Positions 8,746-20,203 are shown, numbered from the stretch's first letter. The stretch: 64,000 nucleotides of DNA from Bryobacterales bacterium (GCA_016721425.1 JADKID010000008.1:153172-217171); one strand, 5' to 3'. The notes: a model not told the origin generated them from the sequence alone. Numbers and translations: made by a program.

Positions 8746-9593
8746 TTGGATGACTCCTTGAGCGAGAGCGGGATCCAGCCCGTGCGCATTTTGCGCGCGC
8801 CGGCTTCCTGTTGCGATCCTTCCCAAACGGCGAACGCGACCTGAGACCGCACCTTCGGCGACAGGCCATCGGGGAGACGACGCTGGATCACCACGGCCCA
8901 TCCCTCTTTTGTGCGCTCACCTCGCCCGGTGGACGTGCCGGCGGCGTTCGGGCTCAGTGAGCCGGGGCCGCTTGCCAGCAGGTCTTCCACGGGCGACTTT
9001 CTGGGGCCGACGCGGCGATTGCCGACGGCTGCCGCCGGCGCATATCGCTTCGCCATCTCGGACTGCACCGTGGAGCCTGGAGCCAATGACTGGGCCTCGA
9101 AGGGATAGTGATCGACGGCGGCGTTGGGATATACGTCCCGAATCGTATCGCCACGCCCGTTCACATAGGCCTGCCAGTCGGCACGCCACATGGTGATCTC
9201 CACGCCGCGCGCGGCCTCGCCCATCTGCGGCGCCGGCGCATCCTTCTCCGTCTTCTGCGGCAGTTGGACGGCGCACGAATCCACCATGCGTCCTGGACTG
9301 GATTGATCGTCCCTGGTGGCGTCCATCCAATGCAGGCGGAAGGCGACCTCATTGCCGCTGGCGACGGCTTGCACGCGCACCTCTGCCGTGGATGGCTTCA
9401 TCAGCCGAGGCTCCACGAGATCCTGTAGCAGGAGCTTGGCAGCGTGTACCGGCGCGTCGCGCCAGACGGCGTCGTTCGGATCCAGCGTGAGCTTGGCAGC
9501 CGGAACGATCTCGACATCATTGGCAACGCGCGGGGCGCGGCTACACGCGGCGCTGAGAATCAGAATCGGAAAGACAAAATGACGGCGTCGCAT
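8742..9593 (-). CDS. Gamma subunit, haem b-binding lipoprotein of type II DMSO reductase family
   Basis: 283-aa protein with a lipoprotein signal ('ILILSAAC', Cys 17), so anchored on the outer face of the membrane. The mature part matches the ethylbenzene-dehydrogenase gamma/cytochrome DMSO-reductase-like fold: 'EVAFRLHWMDAT', 'DSCAVQLP', 'VEITMWRADWQ', and near the end 'VAFAVWEGSQQEAGARKM'. In characterised members one haem b is held by a Met and a Lys; the Lys in 'ARKMRTGWIPL' and a Met in the central part are candidates here. It would pass electrons between the cytochromes and the beta subunit's clusters. It begins 12 bases after the beta stop. Confidence 0.8.
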   Translation of the reverse strand: MRRRHFVFPILILSAACSRAPRVANDVEIVPAAKLTLDPNDAVWRDAPVHAAKLLLQDLVEPRLMKPSTAEVRVQAVASGNEVAFRLHWMDATRDDQSSPGRMVDSCAVQLPQKTEKDAPAPQMGEAARGVEITMWRADWQAYVNGRGDTIRDVYPNAAVDHYPFEAQSLAPGSTVQSEMAKRYAPAAAVGNRRVGPRKSPVEDLLASGPGSLSPNAAGTSTGRGERTKEGWAVVIQRRLPDGLSPKVRSQVAFAVWEGSQQEAGARKMRTGWIPLSLKESSK

Positions 9594-9605
9594 GGCGGCT
9601 ATCCT

Positions 9606-10732
<1,127 letters not shown>

Positions 10733-10733
<1 letters not shown>

Positions 10734-13700
10734 TATTGCTTCTCCTTCTTGCCGCCGAAGAACGCGCCGGCCAGGTACTTCTTCATCGCTTCCGATTCGT
10801 ATCCGGGCCGGATGCCGTTGGCCGCCGGCCGCCACAGGCCCTTCTGGTCGATGCCGCCGGGTTCTGCCCGCGTGATCTTCACGAAAGACTCACGCGGCGC
10901 GCCGGTGGGGCAGTGGATATCTGGCATAAAGCCCTTGCCGACACTCTGGCCGAACATGTCCTTGCGGACCAGCGAGTCGGTCATCAATGTGGGCTTCAAC
11001 CAGCCGCGCGTGCACGATTGGTGCGAGCCGGATCGGAACATCGCCTGGTAGTTCGTGCGCGGGTTCTTCGCTAGTCCGTCCGTCCTCGACTTGATACCTT
11101 CCATCGAGCCCGGCGTCGCCGTGTACATGTTGAACCACATGCGCGTGATGCCGCGCGGCGTACCAGGGTAGTAGCGCGCGCGGCAGAGGAGCCGGGCGAA
11201 CTCCATGTTCTTCTTGTCCTTCTGCCAGCCGCGGAACGGGCGGTCTTCGGGGTCGGCGTCGATCCAAACGTAGTCGCCGTCCTGCACGCCGAGAGAGCGT
11301 GCGTCAGTCGGGTTGATGTCCACGTAGCCCTCAGCCACAAAGGGGCTGCGCTTGTCGTGGCGGTAGAGATCGCCGAAGGGTCCGAAGAGCACGGCGATCA
11401 TGTCCGTATCGATCGGCATGGTGTGCGCGCCGTGGCGGTACTTCGGCGTGTGGAAGATGAACTTGTAGCCGTCCTTCATGAGAGGATGCGCGGTCTTCTT
11501 CGTCTCTGCCCAGGTCAGCACTACGTTCCGTCCGCAGCGAGTTTCGCAGCTCAGGTCGTCACGTTTGATGCCATAGGATTCCGGACTGTCGGGGCGCAAC
11601 GCCTCGTGCTTCGGCGCTACGATCACGTTGGGCTCGTAGAAGGTGGAATCCACCGGTTCGCGGTGGACCGGCAGGTTCTCGCCGGCCGCGATGAACTCGT
11701 CCTCCTCGCGGTAGAACTCCAGCCGGCCTGTCTTGGTGTACCACGGCCGGGAATCGTAGACCTGCTCGTAGCCAACGACCTTGGGCGAGGTGCGAGTCTG
11801 GAGTATCGTCGGGACGCCCTTCGCGGCGAGGCTCTCCATTGCGTCGAAGTTGAATCCCTTGGCGTTGCTGGAGTGGTCCAGGATGCGTTGCAGGTAGACG
11901 CTGGTCCGGCCTTCGCGCACGAACTTCCACATATCGTTGAAGCGGTTATCCTTGGTGAGTTCGGCCAGTTTTGACGAAACCAGCGCCATCACCTCGATGT
12001 CGCCCATCGTCTGGAAGATGCGCTTCATGGGCGTGCGCGGGAACACCGATAGGAACTGGTTGGTGACCGACGCGGTCATGTCGGGGTGCTTCAACTCGGC
12101 CCAGCTATCGACGCCGAACACGACGTCGGCCCATTCGCAACTGGACGACCACCACCATTCGTTCACGGCGATCATCTCGATCTTCGGCAGTGCGTTGACC
12201 ACCGTATTGAAGTGCCACTTCACGTTGCCGAGGATGGAATTGGCGTTGGCGAACCACAGCGATTTCGTGGGACAGGGCATGTGCGTTTTGCCGGTGAGCA
12301 GTTTCTTGCCGACGCGCAGCGGGTGGTCCTCGTGGTTGTAGTAGTGCGCGGACTCCGCGCGCCAATACTGCTTGGGCCGGGCCGGCTTGGCCGGATCGAG
12401 CTCGAGGTCGAACGGATTCTCGTTGATGTATTGCGGCGCGCCGTTGAAGAGAGCCGTGCGGTAGTTGCCGGCGTAGGAGCCGACATTGCCCGCGACGCGG
12501 CCGATGTTGCCGGTGAGCGCCGCCAGGAGCAGCGTGTCCCGGTCCTTGTTGTCGTTGTTGAAGAACTGGTTCGGTCCCATGCCGATCGCAAAGAGCGTGG
12601 TGCCCGGGTCTTTGGCGACCAGGCGGCCGAGCATCTCCACCGCGGCGGCCGGCGCCCACGTCAGCTCCTCGGTGGTCTTGGGGTCGAAGTGTGCGGCGTA
12701 CTCGGAGATCAGGTCGAACACGGGCCGGCAGCGCACCTTCTTGCCGTCCTTCAGTGTCACCTCCACCGAGCCTTCCAGCAGCGGATCAACGATGTTGGAG
12801 TTCTTGCCGACGTTGTCGCGGGTGATGGCCTTCGGCGAATTCGAAACGCGGTCCCACCAAACGTTGTCGCCCCATTCCAGGCGCATCTCCTCGGACACAA
12901 TCATGCGGTCCTGCGTGTGCGGCGCAGGTTGCTTCTCTCCTTTCTTCAGGAGTTGGGTGTTCTTCAACTCAGCAGCGACGCCGCCAAAGACTTCCGTGGC
13001 GCGCAGGTGTTTCAGTGTGTCCATGCGCACCAGCAGCGGCATGTCGGTCAAGCGCTTGACGTAGTCGGCGTCGTAGAGCTTTTCCCGCAGCACGACGTTG
13101 GCGAGGCCCAGCGCGAGTGCGGGCGTTGTGCCGGGCCGTACTACGATTACGTCGTCGCCCTTGGTCGCCGTGGCCGAATACTCACAAGCGATCACCACTA
13201 CCCGCGTGCCCTTCAAGCGGGCTTCGGTGAGCCAGTGGGCATCGGGCATCTTGGTGGTGATCCAGTTCATGCCCCACACGACCAGCGTCTTGCAGTGCTC
13301 GACGGCGTTGAGATCGAACTCCACGGTCTGCTGACCAGTCACCATCGGGTGGCCGGGCGGCAGGTCAGTGTGCCACGAGTAGTTGTCGAACCCGCGCGCG
13401 CCCATCGCCTTGTCCGGCCCCACTTTGCGGATGTGCGCGTCCAGCAGCGCCATCGAGTTCGCCATGCGGTACATGCCGAAGATGCGAGTCATGCCCAGCA
13501 GCGGCATGCCGCCGCGGAACTTCGTCACCTGCGTGCCGACACCTTGTGTGGCTTCCACGACGGCGGGGTCGTAGTGCTGCTCGGTGAGACGACGCTTGCC
13601 CTCTTCGCCGGTGTAGGTTTCGGTGATGTTCTTCAGGGCGGAGGCCACGATCATGGCGGCCTGGTCGTGCGGCATGCGCACCCACGTATCGCGGCCGCGG

Positions 13701-14179
13701 TTGAAATACTTGGTGTCCGGCTTGCCGTCGCTACCGCGCGGGAAGCCATCGTCCACCCACTTCTTAAATCCGGTGCGGACCATGCACTGATTGACCCGGC
13801 GATCGCCATAGAAGCGGCGCGTCAAGGCTAAGCCCTTCTGGCAGATGCGCGGATCCCAGCGATGGCTGGCCTGGTTGCCGCTCTGGTCAGTGGCCTCGCC
13901 GTAACGCATGGTGGGTCCGATGCGGGTGATGACGCCCTGCCGCACATAGGCGTTCAGCAGGCAGTTGTGCGTGTCGTTGGGCGCGCAGAGGAAGGTGTAC
14001 TTCGAGTCGTAATGCCAGAGGTCGCGGTAGGCCTTTTCCCAGCCGCGGTCAGGGTAGGATGCCAGTGGATTGGCCGGTGCGTCCAGACCCCACGCCCTGG
14101 TGCTGGATACCGCGAAGCCACCCAGGCCGGCGGCTGTGAGTTTGGCCAGAAACTCGCGTCGAGAGTTCTCGTTCTTCAT
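10733..14179 (-). CDS. Alpha subunit, Mo-bisMGD oxidoreductase, type II DMSO reductase family (NarG-like)
   Basis: 1148-aa catalytic subunit. It starts with a twin-arginine signal ('NSRREFLAKL' plus a hydrophobic stretch), so it acts outside the cytoplasmic membrane. 'LCAPNDTHNC' near residue 66 and 'DPRICQKG' near 108 supply ligands for the FS0 [4Fe-4S] cluster. 'FDNYSWHTDLPPGHP' matches the NarG/EbdA region that provides the Asp ligand to molybdenum. 'GMNWITTKMPDAHW' and later 'GAHTMPIDTD' are typical cofactor-binding segments. This group includes nitrate, chlorate, selenate and perchlorate reductases, nitrite oxidoreductase and ethylbenzene or DMS dehydrogenases, and the substrate cannot be read from sequence by eye. 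It overlaps the upstream cytochrome stop (ATGA). Confidence 0.93.
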
Positions 14180-15835
14180 GGTTGCTTCTTCTCCCACGTG
14201 CGAATAAACGCCACTACGGATTCGATCTCCGTGCCGGCCAGCGTGCGGCGTGCCGGCGACGGATCCAGGAATCCCTGCATGACAGTGCCGCGCCGTCCGC
14301 GGCCGATGGTCTCCACCAGGTAGGTGTCCGTGGCCGAGGCCAGCAGCACCTGATTGTTCAGCGCCGGTGCTTCGCCGCCTTCGCCCTGCGCCCCGTGACA
14401 GCCCGCGCAGGCGGACGCGAACAGCGCCTTGCCGCTGGCTGAATCGGCCTTGACCCAGCGAGGTGGGACGCTCTCCGGCTTGTGCGTCACGCCGCTCAAG
14501 GAACGGAGATAAGTGACAACAGCGCGGATCTCCTCCGGTCGAATTCCGCTCTCCATGTCGCCCCAGGCGGGCATCCGGCGCCCCGGCCGTCCATGCCGGA
14601 TCGTGTTTGCCAGGAACTCATCGGACACGCGTTCGAGCAGATCGGGATTGGCGATCGACGGGAATGAGGCCAGTCCCGCACTTCGCACCCCGCTGCCCGC
14701 CAAGCCGTGACAGCCTGCGCAGAACGTGCCATACACGGTGGCGCCATCCACGGCGAACTCCCGCTCGCCGAATCGCAGGGCGCGCATTCGATCCTTCGGT
14801 ACATAGCTGATGGGCAGTTCGCGGCGCCGCAGCGACAGGGTATAGAGCACCAGTTGCTCGATGTCCCGATCGCTCATTCCAAGCGACGGCATCTGCGAGC
14901 CCACGACGATGGACAGCGGTGAACGCAGGTGCTCCGCTTGCCAGTTGGCCAGCGTTGCGGGACCGTTGACGTGCGAGAAATCGGTCAGCCCTGGATCCTT
15001 GTAACCAGCCCGCGAGAGATCCGGACCGGAGTCGCCACCCACACCGCTGACTTTGTGGCAACCTAGGCAGCCGGCGGTGTGGAACATCGCCTTTGCCTCC
15101 ACTAAACGCGATGCGCCCACGCAGGTCGCCAGGTAGGCGTCCAGGAGTGCTCGATCCTCGTCAAGGATCGTCGAAAAGCTCATTTTCCACGCCTTAAGGG
15201 GCGCTTTTTGCATCTTTTCGACGTGTTTTGGATACCATTCGCGGTCGTAGCCCGTGAGGCCCGCTTTCGAGAGATCAGGGCCCTCCATGCCGCCGCCGTC
15301 GGGGCGAATGGTTCCGCCGCGGCCCTCCACGCGGTGACACGCGTAGCAATCGAGTCGTTCAAACGCCGACACAGCCCGCTGGTACGGCTCGCGGGACGGC
15401 ACATTGAGCGGCGCGTGGCAGGTGCCGCAACCGGCGTAGCTGTAACGCGCCGGCAGCATGGGTTCTGGCCAGAAGTGCACGTCGCCGTGCGACTCCGCCT
15501 TCTCCGTGGCTAACCCCTGCCCGCCGTGACAGACCGTGCATCCGTACTCGGCCGGATCGTGAAACACCGGCTTGTGCGGCGCCAGCAACTTTGCGCCCCT
15601 CACGCTCCCCTCGCCCGCGCCCATGGTGATGTGGCAGGAGACACAACGGTCTGTCACCTTGAGCCCAGGGTTGATCACCTGGCGCAGACGGACCTCGACG
15701 GGACCCTCATCGGAGACGGCAACGTTTTGAATGCGCCGCCACTCTTTCAGAAAGTGCTCGTCCACGGCCGAGACCATCAGCAGCGCCAAGTACGCCGAGG
15801 CTGGATACAAGCAGCAGGTATTTGTTCTTCGACAT
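14176..15835 (-). CDS. Seven-haem membrane-anchored cytochrome c (one N-terminal frameshift)
   Basis: About 550 aa with seven CXXCH haem motifs: CVSCH, CTVCH, CGTCH, CYACH, CLGCH and two CAGCH. The first four sit in a tetrahaem-like N-terminal half, and the last three look like successive mono-haem cytochrome c domains. The N-terminus is split. The natural ATG at 15835, only 4 bases after the cytochrome b stop, begins a signal-anchor ('SKNKYLLLVSS'). The reading then shifts by one base between about 15780 and 15815 into the frame that carries 'YLALLMVSAVDEHF' and all haems. Without the shift the longest in-frame ATG is 15777. It probably takes electrons from Rieske/cytochrome b and hands them to the molybdoenzyme. 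The stop overlaps alpha (ATGA). Confidence 0.85.
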
Positions 15836-15839
15836 GGCG

Positions 15840-17393
15840 TTAGTGCTTGGGCCAATCGCCCGGCGACCAATAGAACACCCAGTTCGGACCACGGAAGTAG
15901 GTGCCGATGATGGTCAGCACCAGGAAGCCGCAGAGGAAACACGTGAATAGGCCCATGGCTCCAGCTCGTGTCGAGTGGTGCCGGCGGATCAGCCAGAGCG
16001 AGTAGAGCGCGTAGACGGTGGTGAGGATCGTCGCCGGATTGATGGCGGTGATGATGAGCTGCGGGATGTGCGGGAACCACTCGCGCAGCCAGCCGAAGCG
16101 GATGACGAGCGTCTCGACGAGCAGAGTGGAGCCGAGTCCCACGAAGATGGAGCGGCGCACCAACGGCCATCCGCCGGGGCCTCCGAACCATTGACCGGTG
16201 CCCTCCTTCTCGCGGTCGAGATAGGGGATGAGGCCGAGGCCGAGGAGCACAATGGCCGGCACGCCGATGCCGCCCATGAACGCTGAGAACGAGACCAACT
16301 CCTGCAAGCCGAGGAAGTACCACGGGGCTTTGGCTGGATTCTCCGGCACGTTCGGGTTGGCAAGTTCCTTGAGTGGCGCATCGGAGACGAGTGCGAGCGC
16401 GAGGCAGATGAGCACCGTCAGCATGAACACGCCGAGCTCGGCGTAGAACAGGTGCGGCATGGAGGGCACGGTGTTTTCGGGACCGTTGTTGACGGCGGGC
16501 GTGCGGCCTTTGACGATGGCGGCCAGTTGGTACGTCCGCTGCGGCGCCTCCGTGAAAATGGGGTAGGTGCCGGCAGGCGGCGGGCCGAGTCTTGCATCGG
16601 CGTCGGCCGGCCGAGCCAAACCGCCGTCTTTGCGGATGCGCCAGAAATGCACGCCCATCAAGGCGGCCAGCGCCAAGGGCAGCAGCATGACGTGCAGCAG
16701 GTAGAAACGGATCAACGCCTCCGGCCCGACGACGTCGGAGCCCAGGAGGAGTAGTTTCTGGATGCCACCCGGATCGAACCATTGTGTGATGCCGATGGCA
16801 TCGGTGACTTCGCGCGGCGACTGCGCGATGTTGGAGCCGATGGTGATGGCCCAGTAGGCGAGCTGATCCCAGGGCAGCAGATATCCGGTGAACGACAGGC
16901 CGAGAGTGACCACCAGCAGGCCGAGCCCGATCAGCCAGTTGTACTCGCGCGGCTTGCGGTAGGACGCAGTGTAGAACGCACGAGTCATGTGTAGGATCAC
17001 GGCCACTACCATGACGTTGGCCGCCCAGCGGTGGATATTGCGAATGAAGCGCCCGGTGGGCACGACGAAGTGGATGTCCTTCATCGAGTCGTAGGCCGCC
17101 TCCGGGAAGGGCTTGTAGTAGAACATCAGCATGACGCCGGTGATGAGCGTGATGAGGAAGGCTGATGTCGTCATGATGCCGAGCCCCATGGTGGTGCTCC
17201 AGCGCAGGGTCCAGCGATGGACTCGGACCGAATGCAGGTGCAGGAAGACGTTGCCGAAGATGAACGTGGAGCGGGTGCGGTCCGTGGCCGGAGTGCCGCC
17301 GCGGAAGGCGGTCTCGTAGATGTGGCGCGGTGCGGCTTTGAGATTTTCAGCGAACTCCCGCAAGCCGTCCGGTGGTTTCTCTGCAGGGGTCAT
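15840..17393 (-). CDS. Cytochrome b of a bc-type quinol-oxidising complex
   Basis: 517-aa membrane protein with about nine membrane segments. The N-terminal half has the two His pairs for haems bL and bH: 'HRWAANVMVVAVILHMTRAF' (13 residues between His) and 'HVMLLPLALAALMGVHFWR' (13 between). 'GYLLPWDQLAYWA' is the conserved cd-loop region. The C-terminal half holds 'APWYFLGLQELV', the position of the PEWY-type quinol-site motif in related cytochromes b. Both halves are fused in one chain. It overlaps the Rieske stop in an ATGA. Its place next to Rieske and c-haem genes shows a complete quinol-oxidising module dedicated to this operon. Confidence 0.92.
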   Translation of the reverse strand: MTPAEKPPDGLREFAENLKAAPRHIYETAFRGGTPATDRTRSTFIFGNVFLHLHSVRVHRWTLRWSTTMGLGIMTTSAFLITLITGVMLMFYYKPFPEAAYDSMKDIHFVVPTGRFIRNIHRWAANVMVVAVILHMTRAFYTASYRKPREYNWLIGLGLLVVTLGLSFTGYLLPWDQLAYWAITIGSNIAQSPREVTDAIGITQWFDPGGIQKLLLLGSDVVGPEALIRFYLLHVMLLPLALAALMGVHFWRIRKDGGLARPADADARLGPPPAGTYPIFTEAPQRTYQLAAIVKGRTPAVNNGPENTVPSMPHLFYAELGVFMLTVLICLALALVSDAPLKELANPNVPENPAKAPWYFLGLQELVSFSAFMGGIGVPAIVLLGLGLIPYLDREKEGTGQWFGGPGGWPLVRRSIFVGLGSTLLVETLVIRFGWLREWFPHIPQLIITAINPATILTTVYALYSLWLIRRHHSTRAGAMGLFTCFLCGFLVLTIIGTYFRGPNWVFYWSPGDWPKH

Positions 17394-17875
17394 GCTTGCA
17401 CCTTCGTACCCGGCGGTACCGGGGCGCCCTCGTCGACAATCCAGTTGCCGCCGGTGTGGCTCACCTTCAGCCAAGGCAGGGCGCGGGGCGCCGGGCCGCG
17501 TGTGACCGACCCGTCACCGAGGAACTTGGAGCCGTGGCACGGACACTCGAAGCCTTCGGCGTTTGGCTTGATGATGCAGCCGAGGTGCGTACACACGGTG
17601 GAGATGGCGTGGACGCCTGCCGCATCGCGGAACAGGGCGACGGAGCGGCCCGGCGGCACGAAGGCCTCGCCGGCCGCCAGATTCTCCGGCAGCACGGCCT
17701 TGAACTTCTTGGATGGCGAACTCAGCACGGCCGCCTTCGGCATGCGCAGCATCCCCACCAGGGCCAGCAGGCACGCGCCCGCCGCGCTGGCCATCGCAGC
17801 CAGGCCAAGGACATCCCGGCGTGGAACCGCCTCCGGATCCAGTCTCGAGGGAGGTGGCGTAGTGGTGGTACTCAT
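17390..17875 (-). CDS. Rieske [2Fe-2S] protein
   Basis: 161-aa protein with an N-terminal anchor helix (residues about 22-42, preceded by 'VPRRDVLG', resembling a Tat-like signal) and a C-terminal Rieske fold. Cluster ligands are clear: 'CTHLGC' and 'CPCHGSKF'. The start at 17875 overlaps the stop of the flavoprotein gene in an ATGA; longer upstream readings run in the wrong frame of that gene. It would accept the first electron from quinol at cytochrome b and pass it to the seven-haem cytochrome. Confidence 0.93.
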   Translation of the reverse strand: MSTTTTPPPSRLDPEAVPRRDVLGLAAMASAAGACLLALVGMLRMPKAAVLSSPSKKFKAVLPENLAAGEAFVPPGRSVALFRDAAGVHAISTVCTHLGCIIKPNAEGFECPCHGSKFLGDGSVTRGPAPRALPWLKVSHTGGNWIVDEGAPVPPGTKVQA

Positions 17876-19722
17876 AGGCTTCTCCAGGTGGTTTGGAATG
17901 TGACGCGCTCCATCGTGATGGCATCCACCGGGCAGCGCATGGCGCAGAGGGCGCAGCGGATGCAGCGGTCTTCGTCTTTCAAAATCGCCGAGTTCTCGTC
18001 GTCGTAGGGGACTAGCTTCAGACACAACGTGGGGCACACATCGGCGCAGCCGCCGCACAATACGCAGCGTGCGCCGTCGAATACCGGCGTGACGCCGCAG
18101 TCCAGGCAGCGAGAGGCTTCGCGCATCGCCGTAGGGGCGTCATAACCCTGTTCCACTTGTACGGACGGGTGTTGAAATCTCTCGTGCGGCTCAGTGACCG
18201 GGATGGCTTGGCGGCGGATGGATTCATAGCCGCGCTCGCGCCGGTACTGTTCCAGCACCTGATAGGAAGTGAGAACCTCGGCCTGCAACTGGCGGCCGGT
18301 GAGGTGCCTGTAGATGGACCGTGCCACCGCTTTGCCAGACGCGACGGCGTCGATGATGAGCCGTGTGCCGTGGGCGAGATCGCCGGCGACGAAGATGCCG
18401 GGAACCGATGTCGACAGAGTGGACGGGTCAATCCTTGGCCAGCCCGGGCGCATGTACTCCAGGCCCACGCCATCCAGGAACGATACGTTGGGCGCCTGGC
18501 CCACGGCCATCAGCACGGTGTCGCAAGGCACTACCGCGATTTGCGCATCGTCGTAGACAGGAGAGAAGCGGCGGTTCTCGTCGTAGACGCGGAGGCAGCG
18601 GCGGAAGCGCACGCCTGTCACCGTGCCGTGTTCGTCGCGCTCAATCGATAGAGGGCCCCAGCCATTGCGGCGCTCGATCCCTTCCTCGTCGCCTTCCAGG
18701 ATCTCCAGCGTATCGGCGGGCATCTCTTCCAGGCTTTCCAGCGAGGTGAGGCAGACCTTGGGTGCGCCGGGCAGGCGGGCGGCCGTGCGCGCCGTGTCGT
18801 AGGCGATCTGCCGCACCACGGTGCGCGCCACGTCGTAGGCAACGTTGCCGCCGCCGATGACGACGACGCGATGCCCGATGGCTAGTGGCTCATTCAGGGA
18901 CACGGCGCGCAGCAGATCGACACCGCCGAACACGCCTGGGCCCTGTTCGCCTGGCAACCCCAGGCCACGCGAGCTTTTTGCGCCGACGGCCACGACGATG
19001 GCTGCATAATCGCGCTGGAGGTCTTCGAGTTGGACATCGCGGCCCGCTGCGGTGTTGCACCGGAGCTCGACTCCCAAAGCCTGGATGACGGCGATCTCGC
19101 GCTCGATTACCTCGCGTGGCAACCGGTAGGCCGGCACGCCGAGAGCCAACATGCCCGCCGGCACTGGCTCGCTCTCGAACACCACGGGACGGAAGCCCAG
19201 CAGGGCGAGATCGTGGGCGGCTGAGAGGCCGGCCGGACCGGCACCGATGATGGCCACACGCTGGCCGTCGGCCTTCTGGAAATTGCCTTCGGCCGCAGCG
19301 CGCAGCAACGCCGCCATCTCATCCACATCTGCCGCGACCGGCGGAGTGAAGTTCTCTATGTTGCGCAGGACGTCGAGCGGCGGCAGAGCCTCGGGGCCGG
19401 CGAACTCGCAGGCGAAGCGCTTGAGAGCGCGGATGGAGATGGGACGGTCGTTGGCGACAAACCGGCCATCATCATCCACACGCGGAACCTTGCCGCGCCG
19501 GCAGGCGGCCTCGCACGGCGCGCCGCACACCCGCCCGCAGATGGAGGCGAACGGATTGGGGCCTCGGGCGATCAGGTAGGCCTCGGCGAACCGTCCGTCG
19601 GCGATGGCGCGCACGTAGCCGCGCGCATCGGTGTGCACGGGGCAGGCCACCTGGCAGGAGATCAGTCCCTTGTGATAGCCATCACCGGGCACTTCGATCT
19701 GGAGCAGGTCCGATCGTGTCAC
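17872..19722 (-). CDS. GltD-like FAD/NAD(P) oxidoreductase with C-terminal 2x[4Fe-4S] ferredoxin domain
   Basis: About 616 aa. The N-terminal alpha-helical domain has Cys clusters ('CQVACPVHTDARGY', 'CGRVCGAPCEAACRR') for two [4Fe-4S] centres, as in glutamate synthase small subunit and NfnL-like proteins. Then come an FAD site ('IIGAGPAGLSAA') and an NAD(P)H site ('VIGGGNVAYDVARTV'), with 'GIFVAGDLAHGTRLIIDAV' closing the FAD fold. The C-terminus carries 'CVLCGGCADVCP' and 'CIRCALCAMRCP'. It may feed electrons from NAD(P)H or ferredoxin to the respiratory chain, or the reverse. I prefer the GTG at 19722, which overlaps the Rrf2 stop (GTGA), over the in-frame GTG at 19743. Confidence 0.88.
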   Translation of the reverse strand: MTRSDLLQIEVPGDGYHKGLISCQVACPVHTDARGYVRAIADGRFAEAYLIARGPNPFASICGRVCGAPCEAACRRGKVPRVDDDGRFVANDRPISIRALKRFACEFAGPEALPPLDVLRNIENFTPPVAADVDEMAALLRAAAEGNFQKADGQRVAIIGAGPAGLSAAHDLALLGFRPVVFESEPVPAGMLALGVPAYRLPREVIEREIAVIQALGVELRCNTAAGRDVQLEDLQRDYAAIVVAVGAKSSRGLGLPGEQGPGVFGGVDLLRAVSLNEPLAIGHRVVVIGGGNVAYDVARTVVRQIAYDTARTAARLPGAPKVCLTSLESLEEMPADTLEILEGDEEGIERRNGWGPLSIERDEHGTVTGVRFRRCLRVYDENRRFSPVYDDAQIAVVPCDTVLMAVGQAPNVSFLDGVGLEYMRPGWPRIDPSTLSTSVPGIFVAGDLAHGTRLIIDAVASGKAVARSIYRHLTGRQLQAEVLTSYQVLEQYRRERGYESIRRQAIPVTEPHERFQHPSVQVEQGYDAPTAMREASRCLDCGVTPVFDGARCVLCGGCADVCPTLCLKLVPYDDENSAILKDEDRCIRCALCAMRCPVDAITMERVTFQTTWRSL

Positions 19723-20171
19723 GACGCCCGCCTTCCCTTCCACTGAGGCGTCACCAATGGCGGGACCGGAATAGGCGCAGCCAGTGCAGCAATGGTTGTT
19801 CTGTCCAGGAACCGTTCAAAAACGTCGCGGCACTCCTGCCATCCGGAGTGTGCCGCGCACTGGTCCGCTTCCTTGCAGTCGCGGCCGCAATCCAGGAAGC
19901 AGCCCTTTCGCCAGCGCGCGTGGTCGAAGAGGTTCACTACGTCGGTCAGCCGGATATGCGCTGCGTCCCACACGAGCTGATAACCGCCGTGGCTGCCGCG
20001 CGTGGCGTGGATCATGCCGGCGTGGCCGAGGAGACAGAGGATCTTGGAGAGGTAGTTCGGGGGGATGCCTGCCGTGCAGGAAAGCTGCTTGCCGGTGACG
20101 CTTCCGTTGCCGCCGAGGACGGCCAATTGGATGAGTGCCCGAACTGCGTGTTCCGCGGTAGCCGAGAGCAT
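19719..20171 (-). CDS. Rrf2-family transcriptional regulator (first of two)
   Basis: 150-aa winged-helix regulator. 'AEHAVRALIQLAVLG' and 'IPPNYLSKILCLLGHAGM' followed by 'TRGSHGGYQL' form the Rrf2 DNA-binding domain and wing. A Cys set ('GCFLDCGRDCKEADQC') sits where NsrR/IscR-type members bind an iron-sulfur cluster, so it may sense NO, oxygen or iron-sulfur status. It is the first gene of the tightly overlapping run that leads to the molybdoenzyme, so it probably autoregulates that operon. A candidate operator lies just upstream. Confidence 0.9.
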   Translation of the reverse strand: MLSATAEHAVRALIQLAVLGGNGSVTGKQLSCTAGIPPNYLSKILCLLGHAGMIHATRGSHGGYQLVWDAAHIRLTDVVNLFDHARWRKGCFLDCGRDCKEADQCAAHSGWQECRDVFERFLDRTTIAALAAPIPVPPLVTPQWKGRRAS

Positions 20172-20189
20172 TGTTTACTTCTTCATGAA

Positions 20190-20203
20190 CAACTATACAA
20201 TTG
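20190..20203. promoter_or_regulatory. Imperfect AT-rich dyad upstream of the Rrf2 gene, candidate operator
   Basis: The 14 bases CAACTATACAATTG read alike on both strands at 10 of 14 positions and lie 19 bases before the Rrf2 start, in the 83-base gap between the two Rrf2 genes. Position, AT-richness in a GC-rich genome and neighbouring regulators suggest a binding site or -10 region. Not tested. Confidence 0.35.

Noticed and set aside
8746..8901. Longer chaperone start at 8901
   Set aside because: It would lie wholly inside the gamma gene. The GTG overlapping the gamma stop fits the operon's pattern.
12086..13831. 581-codon open frame on the plus strand
   Set aside because: Antisense of the molybdoenzyme alpha gene. 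His/Val/Arg-rich, no motif, and kept open by the codon bias of the real gene.
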